Assembly (NCBI RefSeq): GCF_008868175.1
Contig: NZ_WBKT01000032.1
Location: 1 to 46,032, forward strand
Length of the DNA stretch: 46,032 bases
Direction of reading: 5' to 3'
DNA from: Micromonospora sp. AMSO31t
GTDB taxonomy: Bacteria > Actinomycetota > Actinomycetes > Mycobacteriales > Micromonosporaceae
Below the pieces are notes generated by a model. The model saw only the letters and a list, made by a program, of their open reading frames with translations. It ran no database searches and was not told where the DNA came from. Each line of letters opens with the position of its first letter. Position 1 is the stretch's first letter. The position numbers and the translations under genes were made by a program. Below are positions 8,786 through 17,781 of this stretch, in pieces.

Positions 8786-8791
8786 TACTCT
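8786..8791 (+). promoter_or_regulatory. leaderless -10 box of the S9 peptidase gene
   Basis: TACTCT lies 8 nt before the GTG at 8800, and no ribosome site is seen. It is divergent from the mshB box, 70 bp away. Confidence 0.5.
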
Positions 8792-8799
8792 CTACAGGC

Positions 8800-10944
8800 G
8801 TGGACTTTCCCGAGCTGGCCGCCCGCACCCGTCGGTTCAGCCACGGGGCGCCGCGCTCCGTTTCCGTCGCCGACGACGGCTCCCGGGTCATCTTCCTGCG
8901 CTCGTCGGGACCGGAGGACCCGGCCGACGCGCTCTGGCTGCTCGACGTCGCCTCCGGCGAGGAGCACCTCGTCGCCGACCCGGCGGTGCTGCTCGGCGCG
9001 GACGGCGAACCGGCCACGCTCGCGCCGGGCGAGCGGGCGCTGCGGGAGCGGCTGCGGCTCAGCGCCGCCGGCATCGGCTCGTACGCCCTGGACGCCGCCG
9101 GGCGGGTGGCCGCGTTCGCGCTGGCCGGCCGGCTGTTCCGGGCCGACCTGGTGCACGGCGACGTGGTCGAGGTGGCCGCCGTCGGCCCGGTGATCGACCC
9201 GCGTCCCGACCCGACCGGCGAACGGCTTGCCTACGTCACCGACGCCGCCGAGGGGGTGCGCCGGGGGCAGTTGCGGGTGGTCGAGCCGGACGGCACCGAC
9301 AACCTGCTGGCCGGCGAGGACAGCGGGGTGACGTGGGGGCTGGCCGAGCACATCGCGGCGGAGGAGTTCGGCCGGTTCCGGGGCTACTGGTGGTCCCCGG
9401 ACGGGCGCTCGGTGCTGGCCGCCCGGGTCGACGAGTCCCGGCTGGACCGCTGGCACCTGCACGACCCGGCCGACCCGGCGAGCCCGCCGACGTCCATCGC
9501 GTACCCCCGGGCCGGCGGGCCCAACGCGGAGGTCAGCCTGCACCTGCTGGACCTCGACGGCGGCTGGGTCGACGTGCACTGGGACCGGGAGACCTACCCG
9601 TACCTGACGTCGGTGGACTGGGCGGACGGCGGCCCGCTGATCACGGTGCTGCGCCGGTCGCAGCAGCACGGCCTGGTGCTGGCCGTCGACCCGCGGACCG
9701 GGGAGACGCAGGTGCACGCGGAGCTGGCCGACCCGCGCTGGGTGGAGCCGGTCCCGGGCACCCCGGCGCACCTGCCCGACGGGCGGGTGCTGGTCGGCGG
9801 CGAGCTGGCCCACGACGGGTACGACGCGCGCTGCCTGTTCGCCGACGGCACCCTGCTCACCCCGCCCTCGCTCTACGTGCGGCGGGTGGTGGGCCGGCTG
9901 CCGGCCGGGCCGAACTCGGCGGCGGACCTGCTGGTCGAGGCGAGCGAGGGCGAGCCGAGCCAGCGTCACCTCTACCGGGTGCGTACGGCGATCGGCGGTG
10001 GGGTGGACGCCCGCCGGATGGGCAGCGATCCCGGCTGGCACACCGCGGCGATCGGCGGCAACACGCTGGCCGTGGGGGTGGCCTCGCTGGAGCACCCGGG
10101 CACCCGCTGGCGGGTCTGGCACGACGACCGCGAGGTGGGTGAGCTGGCCTCCCGGGCCGCGACCCCGCCGTACGCGCCGCGGCCGACGCTGGTCCGGGTG
10201 ACCGACCGGCGCCTGCCGAGCGCGGTGCTCTACCCCGGCGAGCACGTGAAGGGCACGAAGCTGCCGGTGCTGCTGGACGTCTACGGCGGCCCGGGCCACC
10301 AGGAGGTGATCGCCGCCCGGTCGGCCTGGCTGGAGCGGCAGTGGTGGGCCGAGCAGGGCTTCGCCGTGGTGACCATCGACAACCGGGGCACCCCCGGCAT
10401 CGCCCCCTCCTTCGAGAAGGCGATCCACCGGCGGGTGGCGGACGTGATCCTGACCGACCAGGTGGATGCGCTGACCGCTCTGGCCGGCAAGCATCCGGAC
10501 CTGGACCTGGACCGGGTGGCGGTGCGCGGCTGGTCGTTCGGCGGCTGGCTGGCGGGGCTGGCGGTGCTGCGCCACCCGGAGCTGTTCCGGTGCGCGATCG
10601 TCGGCGCCCCGGTCACCGACTGGACGCTGTACGACACCGCGTACAGCGAGCGCTACCTGGGGATGCCGGACGACGGGATGGACGTCTACGCCCACCACTC
10701 GCTGGTCGAGCTGGCCGCCGAGCCGGTCGGCGACCCGGCGCAGGCCCGGCCCATGCTGCTGGTGCACGGCCTGGTCGACGACAACGTGCTGGCCGCGCAC
10801 ACGCTGCGGCTCTCGGCGGCGCTGCTGGCCGCCGGCCGGCCGCACGCGGTGCTGCCGCTCACCGGTGCCAGCCACATGGCCGCCGGCGGGGTGGCCGAGC
10901 GGCTGCTCCGGCTGGAGCTGGACTTCCTCCGCCACCACCTGTGA
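8800..10944 (+). CDS. S9-family (dipeptidyl peptidase IV-like) serine peptidase
   Basis: This protein has 714 residues. The N-terminal two thirds are beta-propeller sequence (DPPIV_N type), with repeated blade motifs such as GRVIFLRSS and YWWSPDGRSVLAARVDE. The C-terminal alpha/beta-hydrolase domain shows the catalytic triad: Ser in RGWSFGGW, Asp in HGLVDDNV and His in GASHMAAGG, preceded by VYGGPGHQEV. There is no signal peptide, so a cytosolic oligopeptidase that trims short or proline-containing peptides is likely. The GTG at 8800 fits the leaderless box upstream. A longer frame exists to the left but overlaps mshB and has no coding character. Confidence 0.9.
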   Translation: MDFPELAARTRRFSHGAPRSVSVADDGSRVIFLRSSGPEDPADALWLLDVASGEEHLVADPAVLLGADGEPATLAPGERALRERLRLSAAGIGSYALDAAGRVAAFALAGRLFRADLVHGDVVEVAAVGPVIDPRPDPTGERLAYVTDAAEGVRRGQLRVVEPDGTDNLLAGEDSGVTWGLAEHIAAEEFGRFRGYWWSPDGRSVLAARVDESRLDRWHLHDPADPASPPTSIAYPRAGGPNAEVSLHLLDLDGGWVDVHWDRETYPYLTSVDWADGGPLITVLRRSQQHGLVLAVDPRTGETQVHAELADPRWVEPVPGTPAHLPDGRVLVGGELAHDGYDARCLFADGTLLTPPSLYVRRVVGRLPAGPNSAADLLVEASEGEPSQRHLYRVRTAIGGGVDARRMGSDPGWHTAAIGGNTLAVGVASLEHPGTRWRVWHDDREVGELASRAATPPYAPRPTLVRVTDRRLPSAVLYPGEHVKGTKLPVLLDVYGGPGHQEVIAARSAWLERQWWAEQGFAVVTIDNRGTPGIAPSFEKAIHRRVADVILTDQVDALTALAGKHPDLDLDRVAVRGWSFGGWLAGLAVLRHPELFRCAIVGAPVTDWTLYDTAYSERYLGMPDDGMDVYAHHSLVELAAEPVGDPAQARPMLLVHGLVDDNVLAAHTLRLSAALLAAGRPHAVLPLTGASHMAAGGVAERLLRLELDFLRHHL

Positions 10945-10953
10945 ACGCGCGAG

Positions 10954-10979
10954 GGCCCCGGCCGGATCGGACCGGGGCC
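10954..10979. terminator. bidirectional hairpin between the S9 peptidase and the ABC receptor gene
   Basis: GGCCCCGG (10954-10961) pairs with CCGGGGCC (10972-10979). It sits between the stop codons of two convergent genes. Confidence 0.6.
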
Positions 10980-10995
10980 GCCGCGGGTCAGGCTG

Positions 10996-12732
10996 TCACT
11001 GCTTGACGTAGGCGTTCGTCAAGGCCGGGTAGCCGAAGATGCTGGACAGGTAGATCCCGCCCACCTTGGAGCCGTGCAGGTAGTAGCCCTGCTCGACGAA
11101 GAGCGGCACGGCCGGGGCCAGCTCGGTCATGATCCGCTTGTCGAGCTTGGCCCACTCCTTGCCCTGGTCACCGGCGGGCATGGCGAGGATCCGGTCGAAC
11201 TCCTTGTTGATCTCGTCGCTGTTCACGTACGAGGTGTTGCTGTTGTTCTCGGCCTTTATGCTGCGGCCGTCGAACAGCACCGGCAGGATCGCCGCACCAC
11301 TGGGCCAGTCGGCGGCCCACTGGTCGGTCCAGAGGTCGTACGGGTTGTTCTTCTTGCCGACCTCGTCGAGCTTGGCGTCGGTCGGGATGGTCTTCACCGT
11401 GATCTTGAAGCCGGCCTTCTCCAGGTTGGTCTTGAGCTGGGTGGCCAGTTCCGGCGAGTCGTCGCTGATGCCGAGCACCAGCTCCGGGGTCTTGCCGGCG
11501 AGCAGCTCCTTGGCCTTCTCGACGTTGCCGCTCGGGCCGGCCGGGTAGGCGTCGTAGCTCTCCCAGCCGATCGTCGAGGGCGGCATCAGCGTGGTGACGG
11601 CCTTGGCGGACGCCTCACCGCCGTACGCCTTGACGAAGCCGTCCCGGTCGATCGCGTAGTTGAGCGCCTGGCGCACCGACAGGTCGGTGACCCGCTGGGT
11701 GTTGATGGTCAGTCGCCACAGGCTGGGGGTCTGGCCGCGCACCGAGCGGTCCTTCAGCGACGCATCGCCGGTGACCCGGGCGACCAGTGCCGACGGGACG
11801 CCGTTCCAGGCCAGCGCCGCCTGATCGTCGCCGTTGTCGGAGATCACCCGGTTTGCGCCCGCCTCGGCGTCCGGGCCGTAGTTCCAGACGATCTTGTCCG
11901 GGTACGCGTGCCGCACCGGGTCGGTCTTCGGGTCCCAGTTCTCGTTCCGCTCCATCACCAGCTCGACACCTGCGGTGTTCTTGGTGATCTTGTAGGGGCC
12001 GGAGGAGAACGGTCGGTTGTCCAGGTTGACGCCGGTGTCCTTGTCCGCCTTCAGCGGAGCGGTGTACGGCAGCGACGCCGCGAACGGCAGGTCACAGTGC
12101 GGCTTGGCGAACTCGAACTTGAGCGTCTTGGCGTCCGGCGTGGTCAGACCCGGCGGCAGCGCGGTCTTGTTCGCCTTGAAGTTCCACTTGGTGTCGTACT
12201 GCGGGTCGTTGGCGAGCCACTCCTGCAGGTAGGTCGGGCCGCCGGTCAGGTCCGGGTCGAAGGAGCGGGCGATGCCGTAGGCGATCTCCTTGGAGGTGAT
12301 CGCGCTGCCGTCCTCGAACTTCACCCCGTCCTTGATCTTGAATTCCCAGACCTTGCAGTCCTTGTTGACGTCGGTGCCGGGGGTCTCGGCCAGGTCGCCG
12401 ACCAGGGTCACCTTGCCCGAGCCGTCGTCCTTGAACGTGGTCAGGAAGCGGCTGTAGAGCGGGGCGTTCATCAGACCGGCGAACGAGTAGACCCGCTGCG
12501 GGTCGAGGTGCGAGATCTTGGTCTCCCGGATCACCCGGAAGGTCCCGCCCTTGGCGGCGCCGGCCACCTCGGCGGCCGGACCCATCGAGTCCTTCGGGTC
12601 GGTGGCGATAGAGCCGCTCTGCACCCGGTTCTCGCCGGAGTCGCCGTCGGTGCCCTTGTTCTCGCTGCACGCCCCCATCACCACGAGCAGTGCGAGCGCG
12701 CCGCCCGTGGCGGCTGCCCTCTTCAAGCGCAT
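10996..12732 (-). CDS. ABC peptide transporter substrate-binding lipoprotein (SBP family 5)
   Basis: This protein has 578 residues. It starts with a basic signal peptide, a hydrophobic core and a lipobox (VVMGAC), so it should be anchored outside the membrane. The mature part shows SBP_bac_5 features: HLDPQRVYSF, LAETPGTD and WEFKIKDGVKFEDG, the family's conserved ligand-domain start, and DLSVRQALNYAIDRDGF. It captures oligopeptides or similar solutes for the permeases encoded upstream. The ATG at 12730-12732 follows GAGGAGG. It is the last gene of the five-gene transporter operon, after a 105-bp gap that may contain its own promoter. Confidence 0.9.
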   Translation of the reverse strand: MRLKRAAATGGALALLVVMGACSENKGTDGDSGENRVQSGSIATDPKDSMGPAAEVAGAAKGGTFRVIRETKISHLDPQRVYSFAGLMNAPLYSRFLTTFKDDGSGKVTLVGDLAETPGTDVNKDCKVWEFKIKDGVKFEDGSAITSKEIAYGIARSFDPDLTGGPTYLQEWLANDPQYDTKWNFKANKTALPPGLTTPDAKTLKFEFAKPHCDLPFAASLPYTAPLKADKDTGVNLDNRPFSSGPYKITKNTAGVELVMERNENWDPKTDPVRHAYPDKIVWNYGPDAEAGANRVISDNGDDQAALAWNGVPSALVARVTGDASLKDRSVRGQTPSLWRLTINTQRVTDLSVRQALNYAIDRDGFVKAYGGEASAKAVTTLMPPSTIGWESYDAYPAGPSGNVEKAKELLAGKTPELVLGISDDSPELATQLKTNLEKAGFKITVKTIPTDAKLDEVGKKNNPYDLWTDQWAADWPSGAAILPVLFDGRSIKAENNSNTSYVNSDEINKEFDRILAMPAGDQGKEWAKLDKRIMTELAPAVPLFVEQGYYLHGSKVGGIYLSSIFGYPALTNAYVKQ

Positions 12733-12837
12733 CTGCGCCTCCTCCCTATCCGGAGCCTCGTCAGACGACGTAGGAAAACTACGGTGTGTGTAACAGAGAG
12801 CGGTGGATTTCTCCACGCCCTGCCCGGTGCCGTTGCG

Positions 12838-13824
12838 CTATCGCAACCGGACCCGGGGGTCGATGGCGGCATAGAGCAGGTCGACGACGATGTTGGCGAC
12901 GACGATGAAGACCGCCGAGATCAACACGGTGGCCATGATGGTCGGCAGGTCGCCGGCGCGGACCGCGTCCACGGCGGTCCGACCGAGTCCCTGAATGCCG
13001 AAGGTGGTCTCGGTGATCACGGTGCCGCCGAGCGCACTGCCCACGTCCAGGCCGGCGATGGTGACGATCGGGGTGATCGCCGCGCGCAGCGCGTGCCGTC
13101 CGTACACCTTGCGCTTCACCACGCCCTTGGCCCGAGCGGTGCGGACGAAGTCCTCGGAGAGCGTCTCCAGCATCTGGGCCCGGGACAGCCGGGCGTAGAT
13201 GGCGGAGAAGAGGAAGGCCAGGCAGATCCAGGCGAGGACGAGCCCGCTGGCCCACTTCACCGGATTGTCGAAGATGGAGGTGTAGGAGGGTGTCGGGGTG
13301 ATCCGCAGGTTGTACGTGAAGATCAGCAGCAGCACCGCGCCGACGAAGTAGAGCTGCATCGAGGCGCCGGCCAGCGAGAAGCCGATCGCCAGCCGGTCCA
13401 GCAGGGTGCCCCGCCGTAGCGCCGAGATCATGCCGAGCCCGACGCCGAGCACCAGCCAGAGCACCGCCGCCGGGATAACGATGCTCAACGTCACCGGTAC
13501 CACGCGGGTCAGAGTGTCGGTGACCGCCTCGCTGTTGACGTAGGAGTAGCCCAGGCATGGGGCGTCGCACCGGCCGCCCTGGGAGCTGCCCAGGTCCCGC
13601 CCGGTGACGATGCCCTTCATGTAGTTGGCGTACTGCTCGGGCAGCGGGTCACGCAGGCCCAGTTCCTCGCGGACCCGCTCCAACCGTTCGGCGTTGCAGT
13701 TCTTCGGGCACATGCCGCTGACCGGGTCGCGCGGTAGGCCGAAGAACATCAGGAAGCTGAGCACGCTCACCGCGAAGAGGGTGAGGACCGCGGTGAGCAG
13801 CCGGCGTACCAGGAATCGGGTCAT
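12838..13824 (-). CDS. ABC peptide transporter permease, DppB/OppB type
   Basis: The protein has 328 residues. MTRFLVRRLLTAVLTLFAVSVL is the typical DppB first helix, followed by a periplasmic loop with two cysteines (MCPKNC) and RVREELGLRDPLPEQYANY. Five further membrane segments enclose the EAA loop, seen around RTARAKGVVKRKVYGRHALR. It forms half of the translocation channel with the DppC-type protein. The gene starts 12 bp after the stop of that gene. Confidence 0.9.
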   Translation of the reverse strand: MTRFLVRRLLTAVLTLFAVSVLSFLMFFGLPRDPVSGMCPKNCNAERLERVREELGLRDPLPEQYANYMKGIVTGRDLGSSQGGRCDAPCLGYSYVNSEAVTDTLTRVVPVTLSIVIPAAVLWLVLGVGLGMISALRRGTLLDRLAIGFSLAGASMQLYFVGAVLLLIFTYNLRITPTPSYTSIFDNPVKWASGLVLAWICLAFLFSAIYARLSRAQMLETLSEDFVRTARAKGVVKRKVYGRHALRAAITPIVTIAGLDVGSALGGTVITETTFGIQGLGRTAVDAVRAGDLPTIMATVLISAVFIVVANIVVDLLYAAIDPRVRLR

Positions 13825-13836
13825 GAGGCTCCACCC

Positions 13837-14844
13837 CTACCGGGACGACTTCGGGTCGAGCGCGTCACGCAGCGCGTCGCCGAGCAGGTTGAAGGCGAGC
13901 ACGAGGATGAAGATCGTGACGCCGGGGAAGAACACGTACGCCGGGTCGGTCTGCAGGTACGGGATGCTCTGGAAGATCATCCGGCCGAAGTCGGCGGTGG
14001 GTTCGAGGATGCCGATGCCGAGGAAGGACAGCGCCGCCTCACCGGTGATGTACGACGGCACGGCCAGCGAGAACGCGACCAGGATCGGCGCCCAGAGGTT
14101 GGGCAGGAGCTGCCGGAACAGCATGTGCCCCAACCCGGCGCCGCTGGCCCTGGCGGCCTCCACGAACTCCCGTTCGCGCAGCGAGATCACCTGACCGCGG
14201 ACCAGCCGGGCGGTGCTCGTCCAGCCGAACGCGGCGAAGATGCCGATGAGGACGATCACCTGGAACGCCGGCGGCACCTCCTCCCGCGGGCCGTAGAAGC
14301 GCAGCCCCACGGTGGGCACCACGGCGAGGGCGAAGATGAGGAAGGGCAGGGCCAGCGCCACGTCGGTGATCCAGCTGATCACCGTGTCGACGATCCCGCC
14401 GAGGAAGCCGGCGAGGATGCCGGCCGCCACCCCGATCGCGGTGGTCACCAGGGCGGCCGCGAACGCGATGAACAGCGACGTCCGCATGCCGTAGATCATG
14501 CGGATGAAGATGTCCCGGCCGAGCCGCGGCTCCAGCCCGAACCAGTGGTCGCCGGTGATGCCGCCGACGTAACCCAACGGCATGCCGTTGCCGTCCAGCA
14601 GCTGCTGGAACTGCTCGTTCGGGCCGACCCCGTACAGCTTGGCGATCAGCGGCGCGGCGAGCGCCAGCACGACGAAGAGCACCAGCACGACGCCGCTGAC
14701 CATGGCCGTGCGGTCCCGGCGCAGCCGCGCCCAGGCGAGCTGGCCGGGCGACCGGCCCACGATGCCCTGCTCGTCGGGCTTGACGGGGTCGGCGGCCGGC
14801 TCCATCTCGGCCCGCGCCGCGCCCTCGACCGGGGACAGGCTCAT
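13837..14844 (-). CDS. ABC peptide transporter permease, DppC/OppC type
   Basis: The protein has 335 residues. A cytosolic N-terminal tail of about 55 residues precedes [16 protein letters not shown] and the first membrane helix. A periplasmic loop with [20 protein letters not shown] follows; it is the signature loop of OppC/DppC permeases. Then come five helices and the EAA loop ([24 protein letters not shown]). The ATG at 14842-14844 overlaps the upstream ATPase stop (ATGA) and follows GGAGGTG. Confidence 0.9.
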   Translation of the reverse strand: MSLSPVEGAARAEMEPAADPVKPDEQGIVGRSPGQLAWARLRRDRTAMVSGVVLVLFVVLALAAPLIAKLYGVGPNEQFQQLLDGNGMPLGYVGGITGDHWFGLEPRLGRDIFIRMIYGMRTSLFIAFAAALVTTAIGVAAGILAGFLGGIVDTVISWITDVALALPFLIFALAVVPTVGLRFYGPREEVPPAFQVIVLIGIFAAFGWTSTARLVRGQVISLREREFVEAARASGAGLGHMLFRQLLPNLWAPILVAFSLAVPSYITGEAALSFLGIGILEPTADFGRMIFQSIPYLQTDPAYVFFPGVTIFILVLAFNLLGDALRDALDPKSSR

Positions 14845-15863
14845 TGCGACACCTCCACAGGCTCGCTGGTGACGACGCCGATCGGCCCGTTCTCGGGATA
14901 GTGGCAGGCGGCGAGCTGGGCTCCGCCGTCCCGGGGGACCAGCGCCGGCTCCTCGGTGGCGCACCGCTCCTGCGCCTTCCAGCAGCGAGTGCGGAAGCGG
15001 CAGCCCGACGGCGGGTTGAGCGGGGTGGGCACGTCGCCGGTGAGCCGGATCCGTCCGGCCGGGCCGAGCGCCGTGACGTCGGGGATGGCCGACAGCAGCG
15101 CCCGGGTGTAGGGGTGCTGCGGCCGCTGGTAGATGTCGTCGCGGTCACCGATCTCGACGATCTTGCCGAGGTACATGACGGCGACGCGGTGGCAGAAGTG
15201 CCGCACGACGGCGAGGTCGTGGGCGATGAAGACGAACGCCAGGTCGAGGTCGCGTTGCAGGTCGCGCAGCAGGTTGATGACCTGGGCCTGGATCGAGACG
15301 TCCAGCGCGGAGACGGGTTCGTCGGCGACGATCAGCTTCGGGCGCAGCGCGAGGGCGCGGGCGATGCCGATGCGCTGGCGCTGCCCGCCGGAGAACTCGT
15401 GCGGGTAGCGGTTGTAGTGCTCCGGGTTCAACCCGACCAGTTCGAGCAGTTCCTGCACGCGCTTGCGGATGCCACCCGGCGGGTTGATGCCGTTGACCTG
15501 CAACGGCATGGCCACGATCCGCCCCACGGTGTGCCGGGGGTTCAGCGAGGCGTAGGGATCCTGGAAGATGATCTGGAGGTCCTGCCGCAGCGGCCGCAGC
15601 GCCCCCCGGCGGGCGTGGGTGATGTCCCGCCCCGCGAACTCGATGGTGCCGGACGTGGGCTCCAGCAGCCGCACCAGCATCCGGCCGGTGGTGGTCTTGC
15701 CGCACCCGGACTCCCCGACCAGGCCCAGGGTCTCCCCCGGCCGCACGTCGAAGTCCAGGCCGTCGACGGCCCGGACGGCGCCCCGGGCGCGGAAGCCCTC
15801 CCGCACCGGGAAGTGCTTGGTCAGCCCCCGCACGCGCAGCAGCGACTCGGTCTCGGTGCTCAT
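14841..15863 (-). CDS. ABC peptide transporter ATPase, DppF/OppF type
   Basis: The protein has 340 residues. The Walker A motif GESGCGKT is at residues 50-57. The signature motif is [15 protein letters not shown] and Walker B is [12 protein letters not shown]. The C-terminal extension with the [10 protein letters not shown] cysteine motif is typical of oligopeptide-transporter ATPases. It powers import together with the DppD-type ATPase. Its ATG overlaps the upstream ATPase stop as ATGA, and its own stop overlaps the permease start, so the operon is tightly coupled. Confidence 0.92.
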   Translation of the reverse strand: MSTETESLLRVRGLTKHFPVREGFRARGAVRAVDGLDFDVRPGETLGLVGESGCGKTTTGRMLVRLLEPTSGTIEFAGRDITHARRGALRPLRQDLQIIFQDPYASLNPRHTVGRIVAMPLQVNGINPPGGIRKRVQELLELVGLNPEHYNRYPHEFSGGQRQRIGIARALALRPKLIVADEPVSALDVSIQAQVINLLRDLQRDLDLAFVFIAHDLAVVRHFCHRVAVMYLGKIVEIGDRDDIYQRPQHPYTRALLSAIPDVTALGPAGRIRLTGDVPTPLNPPSGCRFRTRCWKAQERCATEEPALVPRDGGAQLAACHYPENGPIGVVTSEPVEVSQ

Positions 15864-16963
15864 CGGGCCACTCCCACCTGGGCGATGTCCTGCTGGTAGA
15901 GCCGGGTGCGCTCCTCGGCCGGCAGGTGGCAGGCGACCAGATGGCCCGCCTCCCCGGCCGCCCGGAGTTCGGGCACCTCCGTGCGGGAGCGGTCGCCGTT
16001 GCGGTCGGCGTAACGGCAGCGCGGGTGGAACGCGCACCCCGACGGCAGGTTGATCAACGACGGCGGGTTGCCCTTGATCGGCACGAGGTCCGCGTCCGCG
16101 TCACCGTGCAGCGACGGCACGCTCGACAACAACCCCCAGGTGTACGGATGCTGCGGCCGCCGCAACACCTGCTCCACGCTGCCGTGCTCGACGGCCCGGC
16201 CTCCGTACATGACGAGGACGTCGTCGGCCACCTGGCTGACCACGCCCAGGTCGTGGGTGATCAGGATGATCGCCGACCGGAACTCGTCCTGGAGGTCGCT
16301 GAGCAGGTCGAGGATCTGCGCCTGCACGGTCACGTCCAGCGCGGTGGTCGGCTCGTCGGCGATCAGCAGGTCCGGGTCGTTGACCAGGGCCATGGCGATC
16401 ATCGCCCGCTGCCGCATGCCACCGGAGAACTCGTGCGGGTACTGGTCGAACCGCTTCGCCGGCTGCGGGATGCCGACCCGGCCCAGCATGTCCACGGCCC
16501 GGGTGCGCGCCTCCCGCTTCCCGGCCCTCGGATGGTGCACCCGGTACGCCTCGGCGATCTGCTTGCCGACCGTGTAGTAGGGGTGCAGCGCCGACAGCGG
16601 ATCCTGGAAGATCATCGCCATGTCCCGGCCCCGGAGCCGCCGCACCTCCTCCTCGGGCAGCCCGATCAGCTGACGACCACCCACCGAGATCTCCCCGGTG
16701 ATGGTGGCCCGCTTCGCGTTGTGCAGGCCGAGGACCGCCAGCGACGTGACGCTCTTCCCCGAGCCCGACTCGCCCACGATGCCCAGCGTGCGACCGCGCT
16801 CGACGGCGAACGAGACCCCGTCGACGGCCTTCACCACGCCGTCCTCGGTGTCGAACCGCACCCGCAGGTCCCGGACCTGCAGATAGGGGCCTTCGCCGGT
16901 GCGCTGCTCCGGCACCTCGGGGCGGTCCGGCTCCCCGGACGGCACCGTCTCCGACCTGCCCAT
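15860..16963 (-). CDS. ABC peptide transporter ATPase, DppD/OppD type
   Basis: The protein has 367 residues. Walker A is GESGSGKS at residues 64-71, the signature is [15 protein letters not shown] and Walker B is [12 protein letters not shown]. The oligopeptide-family C-terminal motif SGCAFHPRC follows. It is the first gene of the leftward transporter operon (two ATPases, two permeases, receptor). The ATG follows GGGAGGCGG. The ATPase-first order with the receptor last is less common than receptor-first but occurs in actinomycetes. Confidence 0.92.
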   Translation of the reverse strand: MGRSETVPSGEPDRPEVPEQRTGEGPYLQVRDLRVRFDTEDGVVKAVDGVSFAVERGRTLGIVGESGSGKSVTSLAVLGLHNAKRATITGEISVGGRQLIGLPEEEVRRLRGRDMAMIFQDPLSALHPYYTVGKQIAEAYRVHHPRAGKREARTRAVDMLGRVGIPQPAKRFDQYPHEFSGGMRQRAMIAMALVNDPDLLIADEPTTALDVTVQAQILDLLSDLQDEFRSAIILITHDLGVVSQVADDVLVMYGGRAVEHGSVEQVLRRPQHPYTWGLLSSVPSLHGDADADLVPIKGNPPSLINLPSGCAFHPRCRYADRNGDRSRTEVPELRAAGEAGHLVACHLPAEERTRLYQQDIAQVGVAR

Positions 16964-17199
16964 GACCGCCTCCCTCAGTGACGAAGAGAACTTACAACAA
17001 ACTTCTGGAGGCGAAAATAAGCTACAGAACGCAGCCTGTCAGCGGCCCGAGCGTAACGACTGAGTTTCCAACCTGAACAGCCCTCACCAGGACATTCATG
17101 GTTGCGACTGGGCAACGCCGCGTCGTCGCCGCACACGAGGTGCGACCATGGACGCGGCTACCAACGGAGGATTCCCGCCGACACGAGGTGGAGGTGACC
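16964..17199. other. divergent intergenic region, AT-richer, with no defined promoter
   Basis: This 236-bp gap separates the transporter operon from the Uma2 gene. The part next to the operon (16980-17030) is noticeably AT-richer than its surroundings, as expected of a promoter region. I could not assign convincing -35 and -10 boxes in either direction. Confidence 0.4.
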
Positions 17200-17748
17200 A
17201 TGACCGCGGCGGTGTTCGGCCACGACGGCCCGTGGACCGAAGAGGAGTACCTCGCCCTCGGCGAGACGCAGCAACGCGTCGAACTCTTCGACGGGAGCCT
17301 CCACGTGACGCCAGCGCCCACCCCGCGGCACCAGCGCATCCAACGAAACCTCGGCAACCTCCTTGAGGATGCGGCGCGGAACGCCGGGCTGGAACTGCTG
17401 GAGACGGTCAACGTCCGGCTCAAGCCGGGCCGGATCCCCATCCCTGACCTGGTCGTCACCGAGCCGATCGACTTCGACGATCCGACGATCGAGGCACCGG
17501 ACGTCCGGCTGGTCTGCGAGATAATCTCGCCGAGCAACGCGGCCACCGACAAGGTGCTCAAAATGCACTACTACGCCGCCGCGGGCATCGAGTGGTATCT
17601 GCTGGTGGAGCAGGAGAACGGAACCCTGCACCTCTACCGCCGGCACGGCCGGCACTACAGCGAACACTCGGTGACCAAACCCGGCGACTCGCTGGAGCTG
17701 ACCGAGCCCGTCCGGGCGACGATCCGGCCGGAGGATCTCGTCCCCTGA
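17200..17748 (+). CDS. Uma2-family (DUF820) putative endonuclease
   Basis: The protein has 182 residues. The family pattern is clear: WTEEEYLALGE at the start, RVELFDGSLHVTPAP, HQRIQRNLGNLL, then IPIPDLVV and VCEIISPSN, the Asp and Glu strands of a PD-(D/E)xK nuclease core, and KMHYYAAAGIEWYLLVE. Uma2 proteins are abundant in actinomycetes and cyanobacteria; no cellular role is established. The ATG at 17200 follows GAGGTGGAGG. The longer upstream frame has no ribosome site. Confidence 0.88.
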   Translation: MTAAVFGHDGPWTEEEYLALGETQQRVELFDGSLHVTPAPTPRHQRIQRNLGNLLEDAARNAGLELLETVNVRLKPGRIPIPDLVVTEPIDFDDPTIEAPDVRLVCEIISPSNAATDKVLKMHYYAAAGIEWYLLVEQENGTLHLYRRHGRHYSEHSVTKPGDSLELTEPVRATIRPEDLVP

Positions 17749-17768
17749 CGGATGTCGGTCCGCTCGCC

Positions 17769-17774
17769 TAGGGT
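17769..17774 (+). promoter_or_regulatory. leaderless -10 box of tldD
   Basis: TAGGGT is followed by 7 nt and the ATG at 17782. The gap after the Uma2 stop is only 33 bp, yet tldD seems to have its own promoter. Confidence 0.5.
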
Positions 17775-17781
17775 CGGGCGC

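Noticed and set aside
7771..8799. Upstream extension of the S9 peptidase frame
   Set aside because: It overlaps mshB on the other strand and shows no family similarity. The leaderless GTG at 8800 fits better.
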